Assembly: GCA_949152475.1 (NCBI GenBank)
Contig: OX424560.1
Coordinates: 20,585,106-20,649,105 of the forward strand
Direction: 5' to 3'
DNA from: Terebella lapidaria
Lineage: Eukaryota; Annelida; Polychaeta; Terebellida; Terebellidae
DNA length: 64,000 bases
Every line of letters begins with the position of its first letter. Position 1 is the first letter of the stretch. Shown here piece by piece: positions 1 to 12,200 of the stretch. The translations under genes and the position numbers were made by a program. The notes beneath the pieces were generated by a model. It was given only the letters and a program-made list of their open reading frames with translations, made no database searches and was not told where the DNA came from.

Positions 1-219
1 TATCACTGCTCAAGATAATCTTGGTAACATCTGCACTAGTGGTGTCATTGGTGATCACTGACACCTCAAGTGTTGGTGTTTGAGAAGAGCCAGAACGCCA
101 ATCTCGTTCGTTATTGAACAAGGTGTTTCCCCTTCTTGATCCTTCATCAGGTGAGTTGATACTCAGTTTCAAAGATGATTCGTCGGTGTCCATCAGGTCA
201 ACTTCCTCACATGGTGGTG
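1..219 (-). CDS. Array unit 0, partial exon A (hybrid c/b)
   Basis: Only 219 bases of exon A lie in the window. The coding part is type b ([19 protein letters not shown]) while the intron just upstream (220-331) and the context to about 465 are type c-like (SIATFG-type D exon follows unit 1). It is a second crossover product; the next b unit is about 1,972 bp away, not 2,960. Confidence 0.8.
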
Positions 220-3200
220 CTGTGAAAAGAGTTTTCTGTCAGCTCCATAATAGGAAAGTATTTCAATTTAAAATGAGTTTTGAAAACTGTGCTGGAAAAA
301 AACAGCTTGCTGATGGCTGTTGCTTGCATACCTGGCGTCGTTGAGCCAAAGGTTGCAATAGAAGTAGTGGTTCCTATAACGAAACGATGCAGTGATGAAT
401 GATGAAGAAATTATGATATATTCAGATTGTGTGATAAAGTATGACAGTTCTTGTGAATAACACATCAGCAGTGCAGGTCATTAAAATGCTCTTTCCTACC
501 TGGCGAGCTTGTTGTGGGCATTGTTGTTGGTACAGCTGTTGTGGTGAAAACTGAAGAAAATGTAAGTAATATTGAATAACAGAGAAAACTTTCTAATAAG
601 TGAAACCCGGCATATAATGGAAATCAATTCAAATTGAAAGAACCCAGCATTGACTCTCACCATGAACACATGCTTTGACATCGAGTTTGCTGATAACAGC
701 ATCCTTTGAAAGATCCTGTTTTGTCAGCACGATGCTAAATTCATCTCCAACCTCTTGCTCTTGAGGGATGATCACCACAATATCACCATTTGATTTAACC
801 TGAAAGAAGCCACGTAATAAAACAGTTAAAGATATTTGATAGCGAATGTAATTAAAGGCAGAGAACTCACACAATGTTAGAAGTTTGATAACAGGCTGAC
901 CACATCATACCCTAGTAATTGTCTGCAGTTCAATGAGTCCATCACCCTCTGCAGAAGGAACCATGATAGCCACATCTACAACATTTTCACTGCTCAAGAT
1001 AATCTTGGTAACCTCCGCACTAGTGGTGTCATTGGTGATCACTGACACCTCAAGTGTTGGTGTTCGAGAAGAGCCAGAACGCCAATCTCGCTCGTCATTG
1101 AACAAGGTATTTCCCCTTCTTGATCCTTCATCAGGTGAGTTTATACTCAGTCTCAAAGATGTTTCATTGGTGTCCATCAAGTCAACTTCCTCACAAGGCG
1201 GTGCTGTGAAAAAACAGTTTTCTGTCAACTCCACAATAGGAAAGTATTCAACTTAAAATGAGTTTTGAAAAATGTGCTGGAAAACACAGCTTGCTGATGG
1301 CTGTTGTTGCATACCTGGCGTCGTTGAGCCAAACGTTGCAATAGGAGAAGTAGTGGTTCCTATAACAATAAGATGGAGTTAGAAATGATGAAAGACTATG
1401 ATATAGTCAGGATGTGTGATAAAGTATGACATTTCTTGTGAACAACACATCAGCAGTGTATCTCATTCAAATGCTGTTTCCTACCTGGCAAGCTTGTTGT
1501 GGGCACAGTTGTTGGTGTACCGTTTGTGGTGGAAACTGAAAATATTTACATAATACTGATTAAAACAAAACAAATTTCAAGTAGGTAAGTGAAAATATGC
1601 AAATATTGAAAATCGCTGCAAATGAAGAGAAACAAATCAGACTCTCACCATGAACACAGGCTTTGATTTTGAGTTTCCTGATGACAGCATCACTTGAGAG
1701 ATCCTGTTTTGTCAGCACAATGCTGAATTCATCTCCAACCTCTTCCTCTTGAGGGATGATCACCGCAATATCGCCATTTGATCTAACCTAGAGAAAGTAT
1801 AGTGATGAAATGGTGAAAAATGTTTGTTAGCAAATGTTATTCTATTCAAAGAAATCACAAAATATTAGAAGTTTGATAACAAACTGGCCATATCATACCC
1901 TAGTAATGGTCTGCAGTTCATTGAGTCCATCACCCTCTGCAGAAGGAACCATGATAGCCACATCTGCAACATTATCACTGCTCAAGATAATCTTGGTAAC
2001 ATCTGCACTAGTGGTGTCATTGGTGATCACTGACACCTCAAGTGTTGGTGTTTGAGAAGAGCCAGAACGCCAATCTCGTTCGTTATTGAACAAGGTGTTT
2101 CCCCTTCTTGATCCTTCATCAGGTGAGTTGATACTCAGTTTCAAAGATGATTCGTCGGTGTCCATCAGGTCAACTTCCTCACATGGTGGTGCTGTGAAAA
2201 GAGTTTTCTGTCAGCTCCATAATAGGAAAGTATTTCAATTTAAAATGGGTTTTGAAAACTGTGCTGGAAAAAAACAGCTTGCTGATGGCTGTTGCTTGCA
2301 TACCTGGCGTCGTTGAGCCAAAGGTTGCAATAGGAGAAGTAGTGGTTCCTATAACAATAAGATGGAGTGATGAATGATGAAGAAATTATGATATATTCAG
2401 ATTGTGTGATAAAGTATGCAGTTCTTGTGAATAACACATCAGCAGTGTATGTCATTCAAATGCTGTTTCCTACCTAGCGAGCTTGTTGTGGGCATTGTTG
2501 TTGGTACAGCTGTTGTGGTGAAAACTGAAGAAAATGTAAGTAATATTGAATAACAGAGAAAACTTTCTAATAAGTGAAACCCGGCATATAATGGGAATCA
2601 ATTCAAATTGAAAGAACCCAGCATTGACTCTCACCATGAACACATGCTTTGACTTCGAGTTTGCTGATAACAGCATCCTTTGAAAGATCCTGTTTTGTCA
2701 GCACGATGCTAAATTCATCTCCAACCTCTTGCTCTTGAGGGATGATCACCACAATATCACCATTTGATTTAACCTGAGAGAAGCCATGTAATAAAACAGT
2801 TAAAGATATTTGATAGCAAAAGTCATTCAAGGCAAAGAACTCACACAATGTTAGAAGCTTGATAAAAAGCTGACCATATCATACCCTTGTAAATGTCTGC
2901 AGTTCATTGAGTCCATCACCCTCTGCAGAAGGAACCATGATAGCCACATCTGCAACATTTTCACTGCTCAAGATAATCTTGGTAACCTTCGCACTAGTGG
3001 TGTCATTGGTGATCACTGACACCTCAAGTGTTGGTGTTCGAGAAGAGCCAGAACGCCAATCTCGCTCGTCATTGAACAAGGTGTTCCCCCTTCTTGATCC
3101 TTCATCAGGTGAGTTGATACTCAGTCCCAAAGATGTTTCATCGGTGTCCATCAGGTCAACCTCCTCACAAGGTGGTGCTGTGAACAAATAGTTTTCTGTC

Positions 3201-6200
3201 AACTCCATAATAGGAAAGTATTTCAATTTAAAATGAGTTTTGAAAACTGTGCTGGAAAAAAACAGCTTTCTGATGGCTGTTGCTTGCATACCTGGCGTCG
3301 TTGAGCCAAAGGTTGCAATAGAAGTAGTGGTTCCTATAACGAAACGATGCAGTGATGAATGATGAAGAAATTATGATATATTCAGATTGTGTGATAAAGT
3401 ATGACAGTTCTTGTGAATAACACGTCAGCAGTGCAGGTCATTAAAATGCTCTTTCCTACCTGGCGAGCTTGTTGTGGGCATTGTTGTTGGTACAGCTGTT
3501 GTGGTGAAAACTGAAGAAAATGTAAGTAATATTGAATAACAGAGAAAACTTTCTAATAAGTGAAACCCGGCATATAATGGAAATCAATTCAAATTGAAAG
3601 AACCCAGCATTGACTCTCACCATGAACACATGCTTTGACATCGAGTTTGCTGATAACAGCATCCTTTGAAAGATCCTGTTTTGTCAGCACGATGCTAAAT
3701 TCATCTCCAACCTCTTGCTCTTGAGGGATGATCACCACAATATCACCATTTGATTTAACCTGAAAGAAGCCACGTAATAAAACAGTTAAAGATATTTGAT
3801 AGCGAATGTAATTAAAGGCAGAGAACTCACACAATGTTAGAAGTTTGATAACAGGCTGACCATATCATACCCTAGTAATTGTCTGCAGTTCAATGAGTCC
3901 ATCACCCTCTGCAGAAGGAACCATGATAGCCACATCTGCAACATTTTCACTGCTCAAGATAATCTTGGTAACCTTCGCACTAGTGGTGTCATTGGTGATC
4001 ACTGACACCTCAAGTGTTGGTGTTCGAGAAGAGCCAGAACGCCAATCTCGCTCGTCATTGAACAAGGTATTTCCCCTTCTTGATCCTTCATCAGGTGAGT
4101 TTATACTCAGTCTCAAAGATGTTTCATTGGTGTCCATCAAGTCAACTTCCTCACAAGGCGGTGCTGTGAAAAAACAGTTTTCTGTCAACTCCACAATAGG
4201 AAAGTATTCAACTTAAAATGAGTTTTGAAAAATGTGCTGGAAAACACAGCTTGCTGATGGCTGTTGTTGCATACCTGGCGTCGTTGAGCCAAACGTTGCA
4301 ATAGGAGAAGTAGTGGTTCCTATAACAATAAGATGGAGTTAGAAATGATGAAGGACTATGATATACTCAGGATGTGTGATAAAGTATGACATTTCTTGTG
4401 AATAACACATCAGCAGTGTATCTCATTCAAATGCTGTTTCCTACCTGGCAAGCTTGTTGTGGGCACAGTTGTTGGTGTACCGTTTGTGGTGGAAACTGAA
4501 AATATTTACATAATACTAATTAAAACAAAACAAATTTCAAGTAGGTAAGTGAAAATCTGCAAATATTGAAAATCGCTGCAAATGAAGAGAAACAAATCAG
4601 ACTCTCACCATGAACACAGGCTTTGATTTTGAGTTTCCTGATGACAGCATCACTTGAGAGATCCTGTTTTGTCAGCACAATGCTGAATTCATCTCCAACC
4701 TCTTCCTCTTGAGGGATGATCACCGCAATATCGCCATTTGATCTAACCTAGAGAAAGTATAGTGATGAAATGGTGAAAAATGTTTGTTAGCAAATGTTAT
4801 TCTATTCAAAGAAATCACAAAATATTAGAAGTTTGATAACAAACTGGCCATATCATACCCTAGTAATGGTCTGCAGTTCATTGAGTCCATCACCCTCTGC
4901 AGAAGGAACCATGATAGCCACATCTGCAACATTATCACTGCTCAAGATAATCTTGGTAACATCTGCACTAGTGGTGTCATTGGTGATCACTGACACCTCA
5001 AGTGTTGGTGTTTGAGAAGAGCCAGAACGCCAATCTCGTTCGTTATTGAACAAGGTGTTTCCCCTTCTTGATCCTTCATCAGGTGAGTTGATACTCAGTT
5101 TCAAAGATGATTCGTCGGTGTCCATCAGGTCAACTTCCTCACATGGTGGTGCTGTGAAAAGAGTTTTCTGTCAGCTCCATAATAGGAAAGTATTTCAATT
5201 TAAAATGAGTTTTGAAAACTGTGCTGGAAAAAAACAGCTTGCTGATGGCTGTTGCTTGCATACCTGGCGTCGTTGAGCCAAAGGTTGCAATAGGAGAAGT
5301 AGTGGTTCCTATAACAATAAGATGGAGTGATGAATGATGAAGAAATTATGATATATTCAGATTGTGTGATAAAGTATGCAGTTCTTGTGAATAACACATC
5401 AGCAGTGTATGTCATTCAAATGCTGTTTCCTACCTAGCGAGCTTGTTGTGGGCATTGTTGTTGGTACAGCTGTTGTGGTGAAAACTGAAGAAAATGTAAG
5501 TAATATTGAATAACAGAGAAAACTTTCTAATAAGTGAAACCCGGCATATAATGGGAATCAATTCAAATTGAAAGAACCCAGCATTGACTCTCACCATGAA
5601 CACATGCTTTGACTTCGAGTTTGCTGATAACAGCATCCTTTGAAAGATCCTGTTTTGTCAGCACGATGCTAAATTCATCTCCAACCTCTTGCTCTTGAGG
5701 GATGATCACCACAATATCACCATTTGATTTAACCTGAGAAGCCATGTAATAAAACAGTTAAAGATATTTGATAGCAAAAGTCATTCAAGGCAAAGAACTC
5801 ACACAATGTTAGAAGCTTGATAAAAAGCTGACCATATCATACCCTTGTAAATGTCTGCAGTTCATTGAGTCCATCACCCTCTGCAGAAGGAACCATGATA
5901 GCCACATCTGCAACATTTTCACTGCTCAAGATAATCTTGGTAACCTTCGCACTAGTGGTGTCATTGGTGATCACTGACACCTCAAGTGTTGGTGTTCGAG
6001 AAGAGCCAGAACGCCAATCTCGCTCGTCATTGAACAAGGTGTTCCCCCTTCTTGATCCTTCATCAGGTGAGTTGATACTCAGTCCCAAAGATGTTTCATC
6101 GGTGTCCATCAGGTCAACCTCCTCACAAGGTGGTGCTGTGAACAAATAGTTTTCTGTCAACTCCATAATAGGAAAGTATTTCAATTTAAAATGAGTTTTG

Positions 6201-9200
6201 AAAACTGTGCTGGAAAAAAACAGCTTTCTGATGGCTGTTGCTTGCATACCTGGCGTTGTTGAGCCAAAGGTTGCAATAGAAGTAGTGGTTCCTATAACGA
6301 AACGATGCAGTGATGAATGATGAAGAAATTATGATATATTCAGATTGTGTGATAAAGTATAACAGTTCTTGTGAATAACACATCAGCAGTGCAGGTCATT
6401 AAAATGCTCTTTCCTACCTGGCGAGCTTGTTGTGGGCATTGTTGTTGGTACAGCTGTTGTGGTGAAAACTGAAGAAAATGTAAGTAATATTGAATAACAG
6501 AGAAAACTTTCTAATAAGTGAAACCCGGCATATAATGGAAATCAATTCAAATTGAAAGAACCCAGCATTGACTCTCACCATGAACACATGCTTTGACATC
6601 GAGTTTGCTGATAACAGCATCCTTTGAAAGATCCTGTTTTGTCAGCACGATGCTAAATTCATCTCCAACCTCTTGCTCTTGAGGGATGATCACCACAATA
6701 TCACCATTTGATTTAACCTGAAAGAAGCCACGTAATAAAACAGTTAAAGATATTTGATAGCGAATGTAATTAAAGGCAGAGAACTCACACAATGTTAGAA
6801 GTTTGATAACAGGCTGACCATATCATACCCTAGTAATTGTCTGCAGTTCAATGAGTCTATCACCCTCTGCAGAAGGAACCATGATAGCCACATCTACAAC
6901 ATTTTCACTGCTCAAGATAATCTTGGTAACCTCCGCACTAGTGGTGTCATTGGTGATCACTGACACCTCAAGTGTTGGTGTTCGAGAAGAGCCAGAACGC
7001 CAATCTCGCTCGTCATTGAACAAGGTATTTCCCCTTCTTGATCCTTCATCAGGTGAGTTTATACTCAGTCTCAAAGATGTTTCATTGGTGTCCATCAAGT
7101 CAACTTCCTCACAAGGCGGTGCTGTGAAAAAACAGTTTTCTGTCAACTCCACAATAGGAAAGTATTCAACTTAAAATGAGTTTTGAAAAATGTGCTGGAA
7201 AACACAGCTTGCTGATGGCTGTTGTTGCATACCTGGCGTCGTTGAGCCAAACGTTGCAATAGGAGAAGTAGTGGTTCCTATAACAATAAGATGGAGTTAG
7301 AAATGATGAAGGACTATGATATACTCAGGATGTGTGATAAAGTATGACATTTCTTGTGAATAACACATCAGCAGTGTATCTCATTCAAATGCTGTTTCCT
7401 ACCTGGCAAGCTTGTTGTGGGCACAGTTGTTGGTATACCGTTTGTGGTGGAAACTGAAAATATTTACATAATACTAATTAAAACAAAACAAATTTCAAGT
7501 AGGTAAGTGAAAATCTGCAAATATTGAAAATCGCTGCAAATGCAGAGAAACAAATCAGACTCTCACCATGAACACAGGCTTTGATTTTGAGTTTCCTGAT
7601 GACAGCATCACTTGAGAGACCCTGTTTTGTCAGCACAATGCTGAATTCATCTCCAACCTCTTCCTCTTGAGGGATGATCACCGCAATATCGCCATTTGAT
7701 CTAACCTAGAGAAAGTATAGTGATGAAATGGTGAAAAATGTTTGTTAGCAAATGTTATTCTATTCAAAGAAATCACAAAATATTAGAAGTTTGATAACAA
7801 ACTGGCCATATCATACCCTAGTAATGGTCTGCAGTTCATTGAGTCCATCACCCTCTGCAGAAGGAACCATGATAGCCACATCTGCAACATTATCACTGCT
7901 CAAGATAATCTTGGTAACATCTGCACTAGTGGTGTCATTGGTGATCACTGACACCTCAAGTGTTGGTGTTTGAGAAGAGCCAGAACGCCAATCTCGTTCG
8001 TTATTGAACAAGGTGTTTCCCCTTCTTGATCCTTCATCAGGTGAGTTGATACTCAGTTTCAAAGATGATTCGTCGGTGTCCATCAGGTCAACTTCCTCAC
8101 ATGGTGGTGCTGTGAAAAGAGTTTTCTGTCAGCTCCATAATAGGAAAGTATTTCAATTTAAAATGAGTTTTGAAAACTGTGCTGGAAAAAAACAGCTTGC
8201 TGATGGCTGTTGCTTGCATACCTGGCGTCGTTGAGCCAAAGGTTGCAATAGGAGAAGTAGTGGTTCCTATAACAATAAGATGGAGTGATGAATGATGAAG
8301 AAATTATGATATATTCAGATTGTGTGATAAAGTATGCAGTTCTTGTGAATAACACATCAGCAGTGTATGTCATTCAAATGCTGTTTCCTACCTAGCGAGC
8401 TTGTTGTGGGCATTGTTGTTGGTACAGCTGTTGTGGTGAAAACTGAAGAAAATGTAAGTAATATTGAATAACAGAGAAAACTTTCTAATAAGTGAAACCC
8501 GGCATATAATGGGAATCAATTCAAATTGAAAGAACCCAGCATTGACTCTCACCATGAACACATGCTTTGACTTCGAGTTTGCTGATAACAGCATCCTTTG
8601 AAAGATCCTGTTTTGTCAGCACGATGCTAAATTCATCTCCAACCTCTTGCTCTTGAGGGATGATCACCACAATATCACCATTTGATTTAACCTGAGAGAA
8701 GCCATGTAATAAAACAGTTAAAGATATTTGATAGCAAAAGTCATTCAAGGCAAAGAACTCACACAATGTTAGAAGCTTGATAAAAAGCTGACCATATCAT
8801 ACCCTTGTAAATGTCTGCAGTTCATTGAGTCCATCACCCTCTGCAGAAGGAACCATGATAGCCACATCTGCAACATTTTCACTGCTCAAGATAATCTTGG
8901 TAACCTCCGCACTAGTGGTGTCATTGGTGATCACTGACACCTCAAGTGTTGGTGTTCGAGAAGAGCCAGAACGCCAATCTCGCTCGTCATTGAACAAGGT
9001 GTTCCCCCTTCTTGATCCTTCATCAGGTGAGTTTATACTCAGTCTCAAAGATGTTTCATTGGTGTCCATCAAGTCAACTTCCTCACAAGGCGGTGCTGTG
9101 AAAAAACAGTTTTCTGTCAACTCCACAATAGGAAAGTATTCAACTTAAAATGAGTTTTGAAAAATGTGCTGGAAAACACAGCTTGCTGATGGCTGTTGTT

Positions 9201-12200
9201 GCATACCTGGCGTCGTTGAGCCAAACGTTGCAATAGGAGAAGTAGTGGTTCCTATAACAATAAGATGGAGTTAGAAATGATGAAGGATTATGATATACTC
9301 AGGATGTGTGATAAAGTATGACATTTCTTGTGAATAACACATCAGCAGTGTATCTCATTCAAATGCTGTTTCCTACCTGGCAAGCTTGTTGTGGGCACAG
9401 TTGTTGATGTACCGTTTGTGGTGGAAACTGAAAATATTTACATAATACTAATTAAAACAAAACAAATTTCAAGTAGGTAAGTGAAAATCTGCAAATATTG
9501 AAAATCGCTGCAAATGAAGAGAAACAAATCAGACTCTCACCATGAACACAGGCTTTGATTTTGAGTTTCCTGATGACAGCATCACTTGAGAGATCCTGTT
9601 TTGTCAGCACAATGCTGAATTCATCTCCAACCTCTTCCTCTTGAGGGATGATCACCGCAATATCGCCATTTGATCTAACCTAGAGTAAGTATAGTGATGA
9701 AATGGTGAAAAATGTTTGTTAGCAAATGTTATTCTATTCAAAGAAATCACAAAATATTAGAAGTTTGATAACAAACTGGCCATATCATACCCTAGTAATG
9801 GTCTGCAGTTCATTGAGTCCATCACCCTCTGCAGAAGGAACCATGATAGCCACATCTGCAACATTATCACTGCTCAAGATAATCTTGGTAACATCTGCAC
9901 TAGTGGTGTCATTGGTGATCACTGACACCTCAAGTGTTGGTGTTTGAGAAGAGCCAGAACGCCAATCTCGTTCGTTATTGAACAAGGTGTTTCCCCTTCT
10001 TGATCCTTCATCAGGTGAGTTGATACTCAGTTTCAAAGATGATTCGTCGGTGTCCATCAGGTCAACTTCCTCACATGGTGGTGCTGTGAAAAGAGTTTTC
10101 TGTCAGCTCCATAATAGGAAAGTATTTCAATTTAAAATGAGTTTTGAAAACTGTGCTGAAAAAAAACAGCTTGCTGATGGCTGTTGCTTGCATACCTGGC
10201 GTCGTTGAGCCAAAGGTTGCAATAGGAGAAGTAGTGGTTCCTATAACAATAAGATGGAGTGATGAATGATGAAGAAATTATGATATATTCAGATTGTGTG
10301 ATAAAGTATGCAGTTCTTGTGAATAACACATCAGCAGTGTATGTCATTCAAATGCTGTTTCCTACCTGGCGAGCTTGTTGTGGGCATTGTTGTTGGTACA
10401 GCTGTTGTGGTGAAAACTGAAGAAAATGTAAGTAATATTGAATAACAGAGAAAACTTTCTAATAAGTGAAACCCGGCATATAATGGGAATCAATTCAAAT
10501 TGAAAGAACCCAGCATTGACTCTCACCATGAACACATGCTTTGACTTCGAGTTTGCTGATAACAGCATCCTTTGAAAGATCCTGTTTTGTCAGCACGATG
10601 CTAAATTCATCTCCAACCTCTTGCTCTTGAGGGATGATCACCACAATATCACCAATTGATTTAACCTGAGAGAAGCCATGTAATAAAACAGTTAAAGATA
10701 TTTGATAGCAAAAGTCATTCAAGGCAAAGAACTCACACAATGTTAGAAGCTTGATAAAAAGCTGACCATATCATACCCTTGTAAATGTCTGCAGTTCATT
10801 GAGTCCATCACCCTCTGCAGAAGGAACCATGATAGCCACATCTGCAACATTTTCACTGCTCAAGATAATCTTGGTAACCTCCGCACTAGTGGTGTCATTG
10901 GTGATCAATGACACCTCAAGTGTTGGTGTTCGAGAAGAGCCAGAACGCCAATCTCGCTCGTCATTGAACAAGGTGTTCCCCCTTCTTGATCCTTCATCAG
11001 GTGAGTTGATACTCAGTCCCAAAGATGTTTCATCGGTGTCCATCAGGTCAACCTCCTCACAAGGTGGTGCTGTGAAAAAATAGTTTTCTGTCAACTCCAT
11101 AATAGGAAAGTATTTCAATTTAAAATGAGTTTTGAAAACTGTGCTGGAAAACAACAGCTTGCTGATGGCTGTTGCTTGCATACCTGGCGTCGTTGAGCCA
11201 AAGGTTGCAATAGAAGTAGTGGTTCCTATAACGAAAAGATGCAGTGATGAATGATGAAGAAATTATGATATATTCAGATTGTGTGATAAAGTATGACAGT
11301 TCTTGTGAATAACACATCAGCAGTGCAGGTCATTAAAATGCTCTTTCCTACCTGGCGAGCTTGTTGTGGGCATTGTTGTTGGTACAGCTGTTGTGGTGGA
11401 AACTGAAGAAAAATGTAAGTAATATTGAATAACAGAGAAAACTTTCTAATAAGTGAAACCCGGCATATAATGGAAATCAATTCAAATTGAAAGAACCAAG
11501 CATTGACTCTCACCATGAACACATGCTTTGACATCGAGTTTGCTGATAACAGCATCCTTTGAAAGATCCTGTTTTGTCAGCACGATGCTAAGTTCATCTC
11601 CAACCTCTTGCTCTTGGGGGATGATCACCACAATATCACCATTTGATTTAACCTGAAAGAAGCCATGTAATAAAACAGTTAAAGATGTTTGATAGCGAAT
11701 GTAATTAAAGGCAGAGAACTCACACGATGTTAGAAGTTTGATAACAGGCTGACCATATCATACCCTAGTAATTGTCTGCAGTTCAATGAGTCCATCACCC
11801 TCTGCAGAAGGAACCATGATAGCCACATCTACAACATTTTCACTGCTCAAGATAATCTTGGTAACCTCCGCACTAGTGGTGTCATTGGTGATCACTGACA
11901 CCTCAAGTGTTGGTGTTCGAGAAGAGCCAGAACGCCAATCTCGCTCGTCATTGAACAAGGTGTTTCCCCTTCTTGATCCTTCATCAGGTGAGTTGATACT
12001 CATTCCCAAAGATGTTTCATCGGTGTCCATCAGGTCAACTTCCTCACAAGGTGTTGCTGTAGAAAGAAGGTCGTTTGTAAAATCCGTAATGAGAAAGTAT
12101 TTCATTTGTCACTTTCGCAATGACAAAAAAGTTAAAATTGAAATGAGTTTTGAAAGTTAAGCTGGAAGAACAGGTTGCTAATGGCTGTTGCTCCATACCC

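Noticed and set aside
496..11555. Minus-strand frames of about 68 residues ([16 protein letters not shown]...) in each unit
   Set aside because: They read the B exon in the wrong frame and run into the intron; the true frame gives KACVHG at a GTGAGA donor.
1..12160. Plus-strand frames of 73-162 residues repeated along the array ([15 protein letters not shown]..., [14 protein letters not shown]...)
   Set aside because: They are antisense shadows of exon A in each unit; the minus-strand reading has matching splice sites and domain continuity.
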